Shown: positions 15,109-23,524 of the stretch, piece after piece | Layout: each line of letters starts with the position of its first letter | Numbering within the stretch: the first letter of the stretch is position 1 | Assembly: GCF_032271945.1 (NCBI RefSeq) | Contig: NZ_CP130319.1 | Span: 5,721,001 to 5,785,000, forward strand | DNA: 64,000 nucleotides | Source of the DNA: Paenibacillus sp. MBLB1832 | GTDB taxonomy: Bacteria > Bacillota > Bacilli > Paenibacillales > NBRC-103111 | Reading direction: 5' to 3' | The notes under the pieces: model-generated | What the model saw: the letters and a program-made list of their open reading frames with translations, nothing else | Told to the model about the DNA's origin: nothing | The model's database searches: none | Position numbers and translations under genes: made by a program

Positions 15109-17409
15109 TTAATAGGCCTTGGGTACTTCCACACGGTGCGTGACGCCATCTTCGGTGAAGTAAATGTGCACGTCAAACCCTTGATCGTCCATAAAATAGG
15201 ACACATATTTCGGTTCGCCATGCTTAATCGGCACGAGCAGTGTTGCGATCCGATGACTGCGTGCGGCCTTTGTCGTCGCCTTCAGATGGAACTGCGGCGG
15301 CAACCCTTCGATCTCGGAGGGATCGATGTCAGTGAAACTCTGATGCTGAGAGAGCTCCAGCTCACCCGATGAGCAATAGACGAAACGACCGTCCATGTCA
15401 GCCTTGCGGCCCTGGACTTTGAAGGTCTGGCCACTGATTTGTAATTCATATAACGTTTGGAACAGCCAATCGATAGATCCAGCTTGTGCGAGATCGATAT
15501 GATCAACTACGACGACGTAGGTGCCGAAGAAATAAAGCTCCCGAACGTATCTATCAAGGTAAGGAACGTATTCCTTGTACGCCGCGGTCGCGTTGCTGCG
15601 AGAATAGCCGTAGCCCTTGCGCTGCTCAGCTACTTCAACGAACCCGTTAGCTGCCATATTGAGCACTTTGTCCTTCTCAGCATATTGACCCAAACCATCA
15701 ATCAGAATGTTATTCGTGGAGCGCGTCTGCCTGCGCCAATTCATATGCATTGTAGAGTTAAATGCCACGTAGTAGCCGCTCTCAATCGCTAACGGCTCAC
15801 CATAAGCATGCAGGAGGAACCCATTCTGATCGCCATGGCTGTGACTGACAGAGCCGTATTTGCTGCTTTTCGTCAGGAGCATAATGTGACGTTCTGGATC
15901 GGCCATATTCGAATGGAAAGCGACCCAATCGATGTCGCGGAACCATTTGACCGACTGAATATTCGCATCCGTTGGCGCTACCGCCTCCACTTGCGGATAG
16001 TCATGGCGGTAGACCATGTCATCAAATCGGAAATCCCACCAGCCATAGTTGTAAAATTTCATTTCGGAATCGGTATCGGTCTCCCGTACCCGCTCGAAAT
16101 ACCATTGATACAGACCGTTTCCAGTCACTCCAGCAAATTGGCGAATGTTGAAGCCTGTCTTCAAACTGACGGGATCGCCTAACGTCGACTGGTCACCGAA
16201 GCTTGCACGCAACGTATCGGGACTGAACGCATATAACGGGAAATCCCCTGTTTTGGCGAAGAAAGGACGCTCATAAAAGTTGATTCCTGTAAATTTCTTC
16301 AACAAATTCATCGCTTCGGTCACGAAAGCCATCCCTGTCGTCCAGTACATCGGACCCTCAGCCCAACCTCCGTCTGCTCCGCCCCAAGGCGAGTAGAGAC
16401 ACGCGTAGTATTCCAGCGTATAATCCAGCCACTCCTGAACCTCTGGTTCTTCCTGCAAAAGAACGATACAGCATGGCACGAGCACGCTGGATAAGGAACG
16501 CACGGCATGGCTGTCGAACGGCACGTGATGGATTTTGGAGTGCTCGATGACATGCTGTGCAATTTGGCGCGTACGCGCTAGAAGAACATGGCGAACGTGC
16601 CTGCGCTCCTCCTCGGATAGCTGATCATAGAGCCAATCATAGCCCCACGCAATCGCCCCTGCCGTTCGAAAAGAAGCCTCGTCATTATAGTCGCGGCTCG
16701 TTGTGCCATTAATGTCCCATGTGCAGATGTGGAGCAGCCATGCTTTGGCGCGATCTAGAATCTGAGCATCATTGCGCAGCTTGCCTGCCACGGCTAAATG
16801 ACGAACGGCATACAAGGCTTCCTGGGTATCCATGTACATTTGACGCCATAGCTTCGCAACGCGCTTATTTCCTGGGTAATGAAGAGGCTCAGGAATGAAG
16901 TCCCGCTCCATCCATGGTTTGACGGATTTTTCGAAAAAAATGTCGAAACCGCAGCAGGAAGGGTCCGTCGTTAAGCGGCTTCTAAATGCGTCGATTTCAT
17001 CAGGTTGCAGCCATAACCGAGGGTGCCCGCTGCTCGTTACTGCGTATCGTGTCGTCCTGCTTGGCAGCGGCGTTTCTGGCAAATCCGCAGGTACTTCGAA
17101 CCGTCTGACACGGCTCCACGCGGTCTGTTCGCCGTTTTCTTGAAGTAATGCGTACCGCCAATAATAGGTGCCTGGTTTAAAGACGTTGTCGGGCGTATAT
17201 AAGTTATAGGGAATCGGCTGGACTGTTTGCGTTTCATCAGATGTGAATGCTTCCGATGTCGCAATTTGCAGCACATAACGATCATGCTCCAGCTGTGCGG
17301 GAATCCACGTGAAGCGAGGCGGGTTTTCCAGCAGCACCGTCTGCTCATTCGGCTCGTATTGGACCGTTAATACGCCGCTTTGCGGTTCATAAAGTGGAGA
17401 TAATGTCAT
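15109..17409 (-). CDS. Heparinase II/III-family polysaccharide lyase with N-terminal DUF4962-like domain
   Basis: The 766-residue protein has an N-terminal beta domain (about 1-115, LENPPRFTWIP, YYWRYALLQENGEQTAWSRVRRFEVP) like the heparinase II N-terminal domain, an alpha/alpha toroid (about 130-470) and a C-terminal beta-sandwich. Candidate catalytic residues are the His in FDSHAVRS (near 300), the Tyr in EGPMYW (near 352) and the His in SHSHGDQNG (near 521). It should cleave a uronic acid-containing polysaccharide by beta-elimination. There is no clear signal peptide, so it may act inside the cell on imported oligosaccharides. The ATG at 17409 follows TTGGAGGG. It is last in the SDR-lyase-lyase operon. 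Confidence 0.88.
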   Translation of the reverse strand: MTLSPLYEPQSGVLTVQYEPNEQTVLLENPPRFTWIPAQLEHDRYVLQIATSEAFTSDETQTVQPIPYNLYTPDNVFKPGTYYWRYALLQENGEQTAWSRVRRFEVPADLPETPLPSRTTRYAVTSSGHPRLWLQPDEIDAFRSRLTTDPSCCGFDIFFEKSVKPWMERDFIPEPLHYPGNKRVAKLWRQMYMDTQEALYAVRHLAVAGKLRNDAQILDRAKAWLLHICTWDINGTTSRDYNDEASFRTAGAIAWGYDWLYDQLSEEERRHVRHVLLARTRQIAQHVIEHSKIHHVPFDSHAVRSLSSVLVPCCIVLLQEEPEVQEWLDYTLEYYACLYSPWGGADGGWAEGPMYWTTGMAFVTEAMNLLKKFTGINFYERPFFAKTGDFPLYAFSPDTLRASFGDQSTLGDPVSLKTGFNIRQFAGVTGNGLYQWYFERVRETDTDSEMKFYNYGWWDFRFDDMVYRHDYPQVEAVAPTDANIQSVKWFRDIDWVAFHSNMADPERHIMLLTKSSKYGSVSHSHGDQNGFLLHAYGEPLAIESGYYVAFNSTMHMNWRRQTRSTNNILIDGLGQYAEKDKVLNMAANGFVEVAEQRKGYGYSRSNATAAYKEYVPYLDRYVRELYFFGTYVVVVDHIDLAQAGSIDWLFQTLYELQISGQTFKVQGRKADMDGRFVYCSSGELELSQHQSFTDIDPSEIEGLPPQFHLKATTKAARSHRIATLLVPIKHGEPKYVSYFMDDQGFDVHIYFTEDGVTHRVEVPKAY

Positions 17410-17434
17410 CGTATTTCCCTCCAAAAAGTCGAAG

Positions 17435-19507
17435 TTAGGAGCGCTGAAGCCCCTTGTCGGTGGTTAGTTGTATATGAACAGTGCCTTGATTCGGTACCTT
17501 GATGCTGACTTCGTTGTCCGCGATCTGAGTGAGCGCAACGGGACTACCCACACGGTATACATGGACGAAATCCGCTCTGCGATCGTTACGTCGATGCAGC
17601 ATCGCAGTTAAAGATTGGCTTGGATCGATCGCATCGCCTGGCGTTTTGACAGCGAGCAGTTCATCGCCTGGTTGGATTAGCGCGGTATGGTAGACGGTTG
17701 CACCTGTTGGGTTGCCCGCAATGTCAGTAAGCTGATAGGATGCTGCAACCTGGCTCGCTCCGTGAGCATCTCGCGGCATTTCCGACAGGAATCGACCCGT
17801 GATTGGCAAGTACTGCTCCTTCAAGGTCTGGACTTCTGCTACCTTCTCTGCGATCAGCAGCTTATACGCCGTTGGGTCCTTCGGCGGCACTTGCGCCGCT
17901 TCTATGGCGACTACAGGGTGCATCCACCATTCAATGGACTGCGGCTCCTCGCCCGCCAGTTCAACATGGAACCAATCGAGCAGCCACTCGTCTGTGAGCA
18001 AAAGATGTCGATTCATCGAGCAGCCTTCGTAGGCGGCATCGGATTGCAGCCAGGCATAGACCGAGCTTGCGGTCTCCTCATAGCGGATGCAGCGCCCTTC
18101 ATGCGGCGCCTGCGATTGACCCGCCAGCGACACCGTATTGTGGCTGGCTGTTTCCGCGAACCACGATCTGCGCATGGACGAGCCGTAAGGCACCATCCCC
18201 AGATCGGGGGTCAAGGTCTGATCCTTGTGCATCAACGTCAGATGCAACTTGTCGTAGTGGCCGTGGGACCCGCCGTGCTCGCCGAAATCGGCGAGGAACG
18301 ATAGCGGGTTACCCGGGAGGCGACCGATGACGAAGCCGGCTTCCGGCCAGAGCCGCGAGCTGCGCGGCTCTGGTGTGGCGGCCGCGCGGTCAGCGCCGTA
18401 GAGCAGCGCTTCCAGCTGCTCAGCAGCGCCTAGCTGCCGGTACGCCTCGCGCAGCACAGGCGCGAGGCCGGCAAGGCCGTAGATCGCGAGCCCCTGCTCC
18501 GCGATCTCGGCGATCTCGCGGGCGTACGGCCCGCGCGCGAGCGGCCCGTCGTGCAGGGCCGGCAACGCGCCCTGGTCGTCGGCCAGGTCGGCCAGCGCCT
18601 GCAGCATGCCGCGCATGGATTGGCCCTCTGCGCCTGCCGCGGCGTAGAGATCTAGACCGAAGCGCTGCGCCATTTCGGCTGCGATGAGATAGGCACGAAG
18701 CACGAAAACATGGTAATATGTGCTTCCCTCGAATTCGAACTGATCAGCTTTCACCCCGATCGAAAGATGGTGGATGAAGCCGCCTTCGCCTTCAATTAGC
18801 GATTGGAGCGCAGGTTGCTCACCGCGAGCCGCATACACACAGGATAAAGACGCGTTCAGCCAAGCGGTGTAATTGTTCTCGGCATTGTTCCGTTCATGAA
18901 TGAGAATGTGACGGTATTCTTCCATACTATCTGCCAGCAACCCGAGGAAAACGTCGATGGCTGCTTGCTCTTGAGGTTGGAATTGAACACCGCTGTCCCG
19001 CAGCAGCAAGTACGCGCGGATCAACGTTGTGGACCAAATCGCCTCCGTCAACGCTTGATGAAACGCCCGTCCCTTCAGCATCCAGCTCTGCGCCTCTGGG
19101 TGCACAGGATAGAGCGGGAATTGCTCGGCATATTCCACGAGCAATCGCTTACTGATCTGAGCATAGGACGAGTCACCTTGTGCCGCATAAACAGCCGCAG
19201 CTTGCAACGCCACGCGCGCCAGCGACTGGTGCTTGAACACGAGCCACGCGCCGCGGTACGCTTCCCCCGTGATCACGCAGCCATGGGGACACAGGAATTC
19301 TGAGGTATCTACAAGATGATCTTCGAACACCAGTTCGGTGTGATGGTGTGGACAAACATACTGGTGCCACCACCCCCCAGGTTCTTTAGGTATGACTAAG
19401 CTGCCAGCTTGCTGGAGCTTGTCGATTTCGGCTTGCAGGCGGTGGGCGGTGGAAGCCGCCCATGCCCTGTTCTCAACTTTTTCGCTTAATGGGGTCACTG
19501 TGCTCAT
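17435..19507 (-). CDS. Heparinase II/III-family (oligo)uronide lyase with N-terminal zinc-like motif
   Basis: This 690-residue protein has an N-terminal Cys/His cluster (YVCPHHH about 50-56, LCPHGC about 72-77), an alpha toroid (about 90-370) and a beta-sandwich with GGSHGHYDKLHLTL near residue 418. NNAENNYTAW, STYYHVFVLRAY and GSHGHYDK supply candidate Asn, Tyr/His and His of the lyase site, as in alginate and heparin oligosaccharide lyases. No signal peptide is seen, so it is probably cytoplasmic. Its ATG overlaps the SDR stop (ATGA), and the next lyase starts 26 nt after its stop. Codons for residues 280-405 are strikingly GC-rich compared with the rest. The exact substrate is unknown. Confidence 0.85.
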   Translation of the reverse strand: MSTVTPLSEKVENRAWAASTAHRLQAEIDKLQQAGSLVIPKEPGGWWHQYVCPHHHTELVFEDHLVDTSEFLCPHGCVITGEAYRGAWLVFKHQSLARVALQAAAVYAAQGDSSYAQISKRLLVEYAEQFPLYPVHPEAQSWMLKGRAFHQALTEAIWSTTLIRAYLLLRDSGVQFQPQEQAAIDVFLGLLADSMEEYRHILIHERNNAENNYTAWLNASLSCVYAARGEQPALQSLIEGEGGFIHHLSIGVKADQFEFEGSTYYHVFVLRAYLIAAEMAQRFGLDLYAAAGAEGQSMRGMLQALADLADDQGALPALHDGPLARGPYAREIAEIAEQGLAIYGLAGLAPVLREAYRQLGAAEQLEALLYGADRAAATPEPRSSRLWPEAGFVIGRLPGNPLSFLADFGEHGGSHGHYDKLHLTLMHKDQTLTPDLGMVPYGSSMRRSWFAETASHNTVSLAGQSQAPHEGRCIRYEETASSVYAWLQSDAAYEGCSMNRHLLLTDEWLLDWFHVELAGEEPQSIEWWMHPVVAIEAAQVPPKDPTAYKLLIAEKVAEVQTLKEQYLPITGRFLSEMPRDAHGASQVAASYQLTDIAGNPTGATVYHTALIQPGDELLAVKTPGDAIDPSQSLTAMLHRRNDRRADFVHVYRVGSPVALTQIADNEVSIKVPNQGTVHIQLTTDKGLQRS

Positions 19508-20271
19508 CGCATCATCATCCCGCCGTTAATTTCAATCGTTTCACCTGTCACATAAGCCGCAAGATCAGAAGCCAAGTAGAGGACCGCCCCAGCTACATCA
19601 TCTGGTGTGCCTTCACGCTGCAATGGAATCCCGCTTACGGTCGCTTGGCGTGCTGCATCTGTCGTGAATGTCGCGTGGAACATTGTGTTGCCGATAAAAC
19701 CAGGGGAGACGTTGTTAACCGTGATCCCGCTGGCTGCAACTTCTTTCGCAAGACCTTTGGAGAAGGTAAGCACAGCCGCCTTGCTCGCTGCATAGATGCT
19801 GGAGCCTGGCCCGCCGCCGTTATGAGCCGCTACTGACGTCATGTTCACGATACGACCGTAGCCTTTCTCTTTCATACCTGCAAGGACACGTTTGGAGACG
19901 AACACGGTGCTTTTCAAATTAACATCCATAATGCGATCGTACATGTCTTCTGACATCTCCGCATTCGGCACGCGCTGAACCAAGTGGCCCGCGTTGTTCA
20001 CAAGAATATCGATCGTACCGCCCAGTGCCTGCTCCACTTCACTCACAAGTCTATCAATTTGCTCCACATTGGTAACATCCGCTTGTACCAGCACCGCTTC
20101 CCCCCCAAGCGCCTGAATCGCTGCCACTACTTCCTGCCCTTGCGCGACATTGTTCAAGCAGTTCACGCCAACCTTCGCGCCATTACTCGCTAAAGCCAGC
20201 GCAATCGCGCGTCCAATCCCTGCATTCGATCCTGTGACAAGTGCAATTTTCCCCGTTAAGTTGATGTTCAT
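19504..20271 (-). CDS. SDR family oxidoreductase of the lyase operon
   Basis: The 255-residue classical short-chain dehydrogenase has the cofactor motif TGSNAGIG (14-21), NNAG (about 92-95), the catalytic Ser near SVAAHNGG and YAASK (Tyr-x-x-x-Lys), and ends in GGMMMR typical of FabG-like enzymes. GGGAGG precedes the ATG. It heads the operon with the two lyases and overlaps the second gene by 4 nt. In polyuronate pathways such SDRs reduce unsaturated-uronate-derived keto sugars (KduD or DEH-reductase type); that role here is inferred from context only. Confidence 0.88.
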   Translation of the reverse strand: MNINLTGKIALVTGSNAGIGRAIALALASNGAKVGVNCLNNVAQGQEVVAAIQALGGEAVLVQADVTNVEQIDRLVSEVEQALGGTIDILVNNAGHLVQRVPNAEMSEDMYDRIMDVNLKSTVFVSKRVLAGMKEKGYGRIVNMTSVAAHNGGGPGSSIYAASKAAVLTFSKGLAKEVAASGITVNNVSPGFIGNTMFHATFTTDAARQATVSGIPLQREGTPDDVAGAVLYLASDLAAYVTGETIEINGGMMMR

Positions 20272-20358
20272 TGTAAAATCCTCCCATGGATATAAGTTTT
20301 ATTTTTTATCATGCAAAACGCAGCTTCAGCAGCGTGAGTATCTTAATTGTGCCGCCAG

Positions 20359-20433
20359 TTAAGGGTGGTCAACCGCTTCTATTTCGCGCTTTTTCTCCAC
20401 TTCGGGCTAGTTAAGAGCGGTCAACCACTTCTA
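20359..20433. repeat. Family A palindromic repeat, one unit
   Basis: Two imperfect palindromes with GGTCAACC centres lie at 20359-20381 and 20411-20433, separated by 29 nt that include CTAG. They lie between the kinase gene of importer 2 and the SDR-lyase operon. Confidence 0.75.
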
Positions 20434-20526
20434 AATATCGGTTTCGGCTCCCTATCCACCATCCACCGCCGAATAGGGATGAGTCACGGTGGCGGAATAC
20501 GTTGATGATGGCTAGTGGCTATACGC

Positions 20527-22398
20527 TCAACGTTCCGCCCACCCCTCCCCCCGCAGCCGAGGCCGCACGGTTTCGGGCATGGTCATCGTGACACAGGTGC
20601 CGCGCCCCCGCTCACTGTCGACGGACAGCCCGTACGCCTCGCCGAACACCATTTGGATGCGGCGATGCACGTTCATAAGGCCGATGCCGCCGCCGCGTTT
20701 GGACCCGCCGACCGCTTCCTCCGGCTCGGCCAAGCGGTTCTCTTCGAGCTTCTGCCGAAGCTCAGCCAATCTCTCTGCTGGCATGCCTACCCCATTGTCC
20801 TCGATGAACACTTGGAACAAGCCGCCTTCTTTGCGAGCATCAATACGAATCATGTGATGCGCCTCCACACCATCTGGAAACGCATGCTGGAAAATGTTTT
20901 CTATTAACGGCTGCAACGTCAGCCGAACCATCTTCTCCAGCAGTAAGCTCGGCGGGATCGCAACGTCAATTTCGAATTCCCGCTCCGTCCGATGCTGCAA
21001 AATAATCATATAATTCCGCACATGATTCAGCTCATTGGCGACTGTTATCTCTTCGAGGTTCGTCTGAACCGAGTAGCGAAGCATGAAAGCCATCGCCTCA
21101 ACCATCTCGGTTATTTCACTCGAATTCTGAACAATGGCGTAGCAATTGATCGTTTCTAACGTGTTATACAGAAAGTGCGGGTTAATTTGCAGCTGCAGCG
21201 CTTGAAACTCCGCCTTTTGCCGTTCGAGCTTGGTTTCACCTAGCTCGAGCTGGTTTTTGTGCTGCTCCAGTTCAGCTTCATAGACACGCTCAATCATATG
21301 CGATAAGCGCGTGACCATAAGGTTGTAGCTGTGGATGAGTCCGCCAATCTCGTCGGCACGCCCAATGCCATCGATATACTGCCAATTTCCTTTTTCCGTC
21401 TCGCGCATACTGTCTTTCAACCAACGAATAGGAGCAATAATGGAGCGGCCGAAACGGAAAGATAACCACAGTGCGATCACCAACGTCGCTAATCCTACAA
21501 CAAGGGTCGTCGTACGGATCGTGTTAACAGGACGCCGCAACTCATCCACGGACATGGAGGCCACCAGATTCCAATCCGAGTACCCCGATTTCCGCGAAAC
21601 AAACATACGTTCTTCCCCGTTATATTTGTACAAAAAGGTTTGATTCCCGCTCCCCAGCACCCGGGCAGCCAGCTCATCCTGCGGATTCCGCTGACTCATC
21701 GCACGTGGATAGATGTAATTTCCCGCATCGTCCACAATGAAGAAGAAGCCTTCCTTGCCCAAGTTCACGCGATCCCACGTCTTCGCGAGTTCATCGAGTT
21801 TGATTTCAATCGCGACCACGCCGCGGTTCTCATCGCCATACGAAGGGCCCCTTACTTTGCGGGCCATCGTGACGACAGATCCTTTGTCCACCGCACGGAT
21901 ACTCATGTTGAGCAGCGCGATTTTGCCATCAGATGGTGTCAATTTCATTAAATTCGTGTACTTCTCTTGCACCAAAACAGGGTCGAAATTAAATAAGTTT
22001 TGATTCTCATAAATGACGGAACGCCCATGCTGACCCGTCACATAAATCATATTCAGCTGCTTATACAGCGTCACAATCGACTCGACGGAAGCGAGCGCGA
22101 ATTTCTTGATTTTGTCCGAATACACGTAGTACTCATAGGCGTCATCGGGTTTAATTTCCATGAAAGCCCGTACATCCGAATTCGATGAAAAAGCATTGCT
22201 GAGCAGCTCATACGCCTGTAAATAGCTATCCGTCTGATAGTTCGCACTATCCACCATCTGCTCCATATATTGCTTGACCTGATCATCGAGCGCCCGCGAG
22301 GATTGCCAGTAGGATACCGCGCCAACCGACACGAGAGACAACACGATCACGATGAGAAAATACGCATAAATTTGACGCGACAGCGACTTTCTCTTCAT
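20527..22398 (-). CDS. YesM-type sensor histidine kinase (importer 2)
   Basis: The 623-residue kinase has transmembrane helices near 12-32 and 297-317, an extracellular sensor between them, HAMP, then HFLYNTLETINCYAI near 405 and HATPase motifs IENIFQHAFPDG and DNGVGM. Its ATG overlaps the stop of the response regulator gene by one base (TAATG), so the two are translationally coupled, with the regulator first. It senses an external sugar signal for importer 2. The last codons (GCG GAA CGT TGA) coincide with the start of a Family B-like repeat sequence. The extreme C-terminus is Arg/Gly-rich. Confidence 0.92.
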   Translation of the reverse strand: MKRKSLSRQIYAYFLIVIVLSLVSVGAVSYWQSSRALDDQVKQYMEQMVDSANYQTDSYLQAYELLSNAFSSNSDVRAFMEIKPDDAYEYYVYSDKIKKFALASVESIVTLYKQLNMIYVTGQHGRSVIYENQNLFNFDPVLVQEKYTNLMKLTPSDGKIALLNMSIRAVDKGSVVTMARKVRGPSYGDENRGVVAIEIKLDELAKTWDRVNLGKEGFFFIVDDAGNYIYPRAMSQRNPQDELAARVLGSGNQTFLYKYNGEERMFVSRKSGYSDWNLVASMSVDELRRPVNTIRTTTLVVGLATLVIALWLSFRFGRSIIAPIRWLKDSMRETEKGNWQYIDGIGRADEIGGLIHSYNLMVTRLSHMIERVYEAELEQHKNQLELGETKLERQKAEFQALQLQINPHFLYNTLETINCYAIVQNSSEITEMVEAMAFMLRYSVQTNLEEITVANELNHVRNYMIILQHRTEREFEIDVAIPPSLLLEKMVRLTLQPLIENIFQHAFPDGVEAHHMIRIDARKEGGLFQVFIEDNGVGMPAERLAELRQKLEENRLAEPEEAVGGSKRGGGIGLMNVHRRIQMVFGEAYGLSVDSERGRGTCVTMTMPETVRPRLRGEGWAER

Positions 22399-23435
22399 TA
22401 GCGGATCCCCATTCGCTGGCGGTATTCCGAGGGTAAGCAGCCTTCATACTTTTTGAACGTTTTCGTAAAATGCGGATGATCCGCATACCCCACTTCTCCG
22501 GAGATGTCGGTAATGCGCCAGTGCGGTTGTTGGAGCAGCTTCTTCGCCTTCTCCATCCGCCTGCGTGTCCGATACTGAACGAAGGTCTCTTGGGTATTTT
22601 GCTTGAACAATTGGCTAAAATAAGACGGATTGAGACCGATATATTCCGCTACCTCTTCCAAGGAAACTTCTTCAGCTAGATGTTGTTCCATATAGAGCTT
22701 CGCTTCCTCGACAGGGTCCTTATGCTTGCCTTTTCGTTTGCTCTTCAGCTCTTGCAACAGCCCTTGCACGGATGTCGTGAACCACTGCCACACATCCTCT
22801 GCGCTCAACGCGACGGAAATTTTCAGCTCCTCCTGCATCACGAACACATCGCGAACCGTTAGGCGCTGATGTACAAGCGTATAAATCTCCTGCACAATCT
22901 CGCTTACGCGATTCAGCTTTAACTTATAGGCGCCAAGCTCGGTGCGAATCTCCTCAAGCGCTGCTTCCAGCTCATCTTGCTGCAGCAGCCAGACCGCCTG
23001 CTCCAAGCGGGTAGCCCAGCTCTCCAGCTTCGTGACCGCCACAAAAGACTCGGAGCTCACCTTGCTTTTGTTCAGAATGAGCTTCTCCAACACCTGCCCA
23101 AATCTCTTAATGTTCACTGGCTTGAGCAAATATTCTTTCACGCCGTAAGACAAGCACTTCTGCGCATACTCGAAATCCCCATAGCCCGAAATCACGACCA
23201 CTTGAATGTCGGCATCCATCTGGGCAATTTGAGCGCACAACTCTAGGCCGTCCATTTTCGGCATACGTATGTCGGTGAATAAAAAATCAGGTCGTTCCTC
23301 CTGAATCCGCTGCATTGCGACAATACCATTCTCAGCTGTTCGCAAGCTTTCAATCGGCAGCTCCGATTGTTCCACAAGCTTTTGTAATCCTCGGCGTATC
23401 ATCGGTTCGTCATCGACAATGAGTATGCGGTACAT
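22398..23435 (-). CDS. YesN-type AraC response regulator (importer 2)
   Basis: This 345-residue regulator has a receiver domain (DD at 8-9, phosphoacceptor D55 in FTDIRMPKMDG, EYLLKP), a linker with helical content, and a C-terminal AraC double HTH (EEVSLEEVAEYIGLNPSYFSQLFKQ and GEVGYADHPHFTKTFKKYEGCLPSEYRQ). The ATG at 23435 follows AAAGGAGAG; a version starting 15 codons earlier is possible but less likely. It lies 90 nt after the LipO-like gene and is coupled to the kinase. It likely activates importer 2 and perhaps the lyase genes. Confidence 0.92.
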   Translation of the reverse strand: MYRILIVDDEPMIRRGLQKLVEQSELPIESLRTAENGIVAMQRIQEERPDFLFTDIRMPKMDGLELCAQIAQMDADIQVVVISGYGDFEYAQKCLSYGVKEYLLKPVNIKRFGQVLEKLILNKSKVSSESFVAVTKLESWATRLEQAVWLLQQDELEAALEEIRTELGAYKLKLNRVSEIVQEIYTLVHQRLTVRDVFVMQEELKISVALSAEDVWQWFTTSVQGLLQELKSKRKGKHKDPVEEAKLYMEQHLAEEVSLEEVAEYIGLNPSYFSQLFKQNTQETFVQYRTRRRMEKAKKLLQQPHWRITDISGEVGYADHPHFTKTFKKYEGCLPSEYRQRMGIR

Positions 23436-23524
23436 GAGGAACTCTCCTTTCAAAACCTGTTGAAAATACATGCTCCCCACGTGCCGTTAGGTACGTGAGG
23501 AGTCTGCATGCTCAGAAACTGAGC

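Noticed and set aside
18373-18687. Arg/Pro-rich plus-strand frame within the lyase gene
   Set aside because: It arises from the GC-rich codons of the minus-strand gene; not a protein.
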